A stretch of 33,829 bases of DNA from an uncultured Fimbriimonadaceae bacterium (GTDB lineage: Bacteria > Armatimonadota > Fimbriimonadia > Fimbriimonadales > Fimbriimonadaceae), in the NCBI GenBank assembly GCA_937961665.1, contig CALGMO010000109.1:1-33829 (forward strand). Direction: 5' to 3'. How positions within the stretch are numbered: position 1 is the first letter of the stretch; each line of letters begins with the position of its first letter. Under the pieces are notes generated by a model that saw nothing but the letters and a program-made list of their open reading frames with translations, was not told the DNA's origin and did no database searches. This document shows, in pieces, positions 31,407 through 33,829 of this stretch. The position numbers and the translations under genes were made by a program.

Positions 31407-33829
31407 CTAGGCTCCGGCCCGCGCGGCCCGACGCTCGTCGCGGGAGCGCATCATGTAGTAGAGGACCGGTACGGCGACCCGGGAGAGCAGGGTCGAGGCG
31501 ATCTCTCCGGCCATCAGCGAGATCGCGAGCCCTTGGAAGATCGGGTCGAACAGGATCACGAACGATCCGACGATGACGGCAGCGGCCGTCAGGAGCATCG
31601 GCCGGAATCGAGTCGCGCCGGCGTCGATCACCGCCTCGTCCAAGGGCAGGCCTTGCCGGCGCCTCAGCTCGATGAAGTCCACCAGGATGATGGAGTTGCG
31701 GACGATGATGCCCGCGCCCGCGATGAACCCGATCATCGACGTCGCCGTGAAGAACGCTCCCATCAACGCGTGCCCCGGCAGGATGCCGACCAGCGTCAGC
31801 GGGATGGGCGCCATGATCACCAGCGGCGTGCGGAAGTCCTGGAACCAAGCCACCACCAGGATGTAGATGAGGATCAGCACCACCGCGAACGCGATGCCGA
31901 GGTCGCGGAAGACCTCGTAGGTGATGTGCCACTCACCGTCCCACTTCATCTGTGGCGTCTCCGTGGTGAACGGCTGGCGCGTGCTGAGGATGTTCAGCTT
32001 CACGCCGTCACCGAACCGCAGCTGGTCCAGCTTCTTGTTCATCGCGAGGATCGCGTACACGGGGCTCTCCTGCCTGCCCACGACGTCGCCCGTGACGTAC
32101 ACCACCGGCTGCAGGTTCTTGTGGTAGATCGCCGTCTCGCCGGGGACCTCCACGGGCCGCGCCAGCTCCCTGAGCGGGACCGCCCGCCCGGTCCGCGAGG
32201 CGATGGTGACCTGGTCCAGCTCGTTGAGGGCCGAGCGCGACTCCCGCGGGAGGCGGATCACGACCGGCACGTCCTCGTAGCTCCCCTCGTCGTGGAGCAG
32301 CCCCAGTTGGAGGCCGCCCAGGGCGGCGCGGATGGCGCGGTTGATCGACGACACGTCCACACCCGCCAGCGCGGCCTTCTCCCGGTCGACGACGAAGCGG
32401 TACGTGGGCTGCGGATCGTCGACGTACCAGTCCACGTCCGTGACGCCCTCGGTGGTGGAGAAGATCTCCTTCACCTTGCGCGCGGTTTCGAGCCTCTGCT
32501 CCAAGGTGGGACCGTAGACCTCGGCCACCAGGGTCTGGAGGACCGGCGGGCCTGGCGGAACCTCGGCCACCTTGGCCCGGATGCCCCACTCCTTCGCGAT
32601 GCGGGCGATCTCGGGTCGGATCCGCTTCACGATGTCGTGGCTCTGGGCCTTCCGCTCCCCCTTGCCGACCAAGTTGACTTGGATGTCCGCCTGATAGCTC
32701 TGCGAGCGCATGAAGTAGTGCCGCACCAGTCCATTGAAGTTGAACGGGCTGGCCGTTCCCACGTAGAGCTGGAAGTTCTCCACCTCCGGAATGGTCGCCA
32801 CGTAGTCCGCAAGCGCCTGGGTCGCGGCGGCCGTTCGCTCCAGCGTGGTGCCGTTCGGCATGTCCACGATGATCTGGAACTCATTCTTGTTGTCGAACGG
32901 CAGCATCTTCACCGTGACGACCTTCAGCAGAACCAGCGACATAGACGCCAGAAGGAGCACCAACACCCCGAGCAGAAACCCCCAACGCACCTTGGCGTTG
33001 TGCAGGAGAGGGTTCATGGCCGACCGGTACAACCGAGTCATCCAGTCGTCCTGGCCCTCGTGGTGGTGGCCCGAGTCGGCCTTGAGGATCCGAACCGCGG
33101 CCCACGGAGTCACGATGAAGGCGATCAGCAGCGAGAAGATCATCGCCGCCGAGGCGCCCACGGGGATCGGCCTCATGTACGGCCCCATCAGGCCGCCGAC
33201 GAACGCCATCGGCAGGATCGCCGCGATGACGGTGAACGTCGCCAGGATCGTCGGGTTTCCTACCTCGTCGACCGCAAGCACGGCCGTGCGGATGGTCGAC
33301 TCCCTCTGGGCGGTCGGCATCCTGTAGTGGCGCACGATGTTCTCCACCACCACGATCGCGTCGTCGACCAGGATGCCGATCGAGAAGATCAGCGCGAACA
33401 GCGTGATCCGGTTCAGCGTGTAGCCGTACAGGTAGAAGACCAGCAGCGTGAGGGCCAGAGTCACCGGGATCGCGACGAGAACGACGAGCGACTCCCTCCG
33501 GCCCAGCGCGATGGCGATCAGCAGGGTGACCGACACCACCGCGATCATCATGTGGTACAGCAGCTCTCCGGCCTTCTCGCTCGCCGTCTCGCCGTAGTTC
33601 CGCGTGACGGAAACTTGAACGTCCGACGGGATGATGGTGCCCTTCAGGCTGTCGACCTTGGCCAGCACGGCGTGCGCGACGTCGATCGCGTTCTTACCCT
33701 TCCGCTTGGCCACGGAGATCGTCACCGCCGGCTCCGGCTGCCCGATCTCCTTTCCGCTCGCCGGGCCGTGGCCGAAGAACACGTAGTTCGTCGGTTCCTC
33801 CGGGCCGTCCACGACCGTCGCGATGTCCC
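31407..33829 (-). CDS. RND efflux permease (5' end cut by window edge)
   Basis: This is a proton-driven inner-membrane efflux pump subunit of the RND superfamily. The frame is open to the window edge, so the visible ~806 residues lack roughly the first 200-250; the GTG at 33812 is not the true start. Helix 4 reads [22 protein letters not shown]; the Asp-Asp pair matches the proton-relay pair of AcrB-type (HAE) pumps and not the CusA type. The large periplasmic loop follows (about 280-560), then the second helix bundle with [20 protein letters not shown]. Drug or metal specificity cannot be told. A membrane-fusion partner would be expected upstream, beyond the window. Its stop faces the symporter gene. 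Confidence 0.93.
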   Translation of the reverse strand, partial: DIATVVDGPEEPTNYVFFGHGPASGKEIGQPEPAVTISVAKRKGKNAIDVAHAVLAKVDSLKGTIIPSDVQVSVTRNYGETASEKAGELLYHMMIAVVSVTLLIAIALGRRESLVVLVAIPVTLALTLLVFYLYGYTLNRITLFALIFSIGILVDDAIVVVENIVRHYRMPTAQRESTIRTAVLAVDEVGNPTILATFTVIAAILPMAFVGGLMGPYMRPIPVGASAAMIFSLLIAFIVTPWAAVRILKADSGHHHEGQDDWMTRLYRSAMNPLLHNAKVRWGFLLGVLVLLLASMSLVLLKVVTVKMLPFDNKNEFQIIVDMPNGTTLERTAAATQALADYVATIPEVENFQLYVGTASPFNFNGLVRHYFMRSQSYQADIQVNLVGKGERKAQSHDIVKRIRPEIARIAKEWGIRAKVAEVPPGPPVLQTLVAEVYGPTLEQRLETARKVKEIFSTTEGVTDVDWYVDDPQPTYRFVVDREKAALAGVDVSSINRAIRAALGGLQLGLLHDEGSYEDVPVVIRLPRESRSALNELDQVTIASRTGRAVPLRELARPVEVPGETAIYHKNLQPVVYVTGDVVGRQESPVYAILAMNKKLDQLRFGDGVKLNILSTRQPFTTETPQMKWDGEWHITYEVFRDLGIAFAVVLILIYILVVAWFQDFRTPLVIMAPIPLTLVGILPGHALMGAFFTATSMIGFIAGAGIIVRNSIILVDFIELRRRQGLPLDEAVIDAGATRFRPMLLTAAAVIVGSFVILFDPIFQGLAISLMAGEIASTLLSRVAVPVLYYMMRSRDERRAARAGA

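Overview
The window is chromosomal DNA from a GC-rich bacterium. The gene set suggests an Armatimonadota lineage, probably near Fimbriimonadia. The pointers are a prepilin-like secreted protein with an H-X9-DG motif, several long secreted proteins of unknown family, a GH172 (DUF2961) protein beside a sodium:solute symporter, and a bacterial translin-family protein. This placement is inferred from gene content and was not tested by phylogeny. I see no insertion sequence, phage, CRISPR array or rRNA. Genes are tightly packed and no gap exceeds 300 bases.

Layout. 1-1380: greA (minus strand, cut by the window edge) diverges from an unknown anchored secreted protein. 1419-4768: three tandem PilT-type ATPases, followed by metX and a single-domain response regulator. 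6440-6596: tRNA-Asp and tRNA-Phe. 6650-9694: a VanX-like dipeptidase converges on a large secreted protein. 9756-14678: transketolase, an unknown basic protein (minus), an orphan BMP-family lipoprotein, an FmdB-type zinc ribbon (minus) and a TerC-family membrane protein. 14730-17869: a Gfo/Idh/MocA oxidoreductase, a Tat-exported alkaline phosphatase and a small membrane protein (minus). 17964-23313: a housekeeping operon, ffh-rpsP-khpA-rimM-obgE-nadD-rsfS plus a TPR/membrane protein, without trmD or rplS. 23318-25834 (minus): ispG, a radC-like gene and a translin-family gene, tightly coupled. 25907-28299 (minus): a secreted protein, a 59-residue membrane protein and the prepilin-like gene. 28444-31350: GH172 then symporter. 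31407-33829: an RND efflux permease cut by the window edge.

Regulatory signals are the most distinctive part of the window. Several genes have a TANNNT -10-like hexamer only 6-9 bases before the start codon and no Shine-Dalgarno, which suggests leaderless or nearly leaderless mRNAs. Others have a leader with a ribosome-binding site. Two promoters share a TTGCAT -35 with an exact 17-base spacer. Four long GC-rich hairpins lie at gene ends without a T-tract. A perfect TATAAT inside ffh is made by two adjacent ATA codons and may be an internal promoter for the ribosomal genes.

Nothing here amounts to a clearly new defence or mobile system. The best leads are the leaderless expression pattern, the translin-RadC gene pair, the triple pilT cluster and the prepilin-like/small-protein pair.
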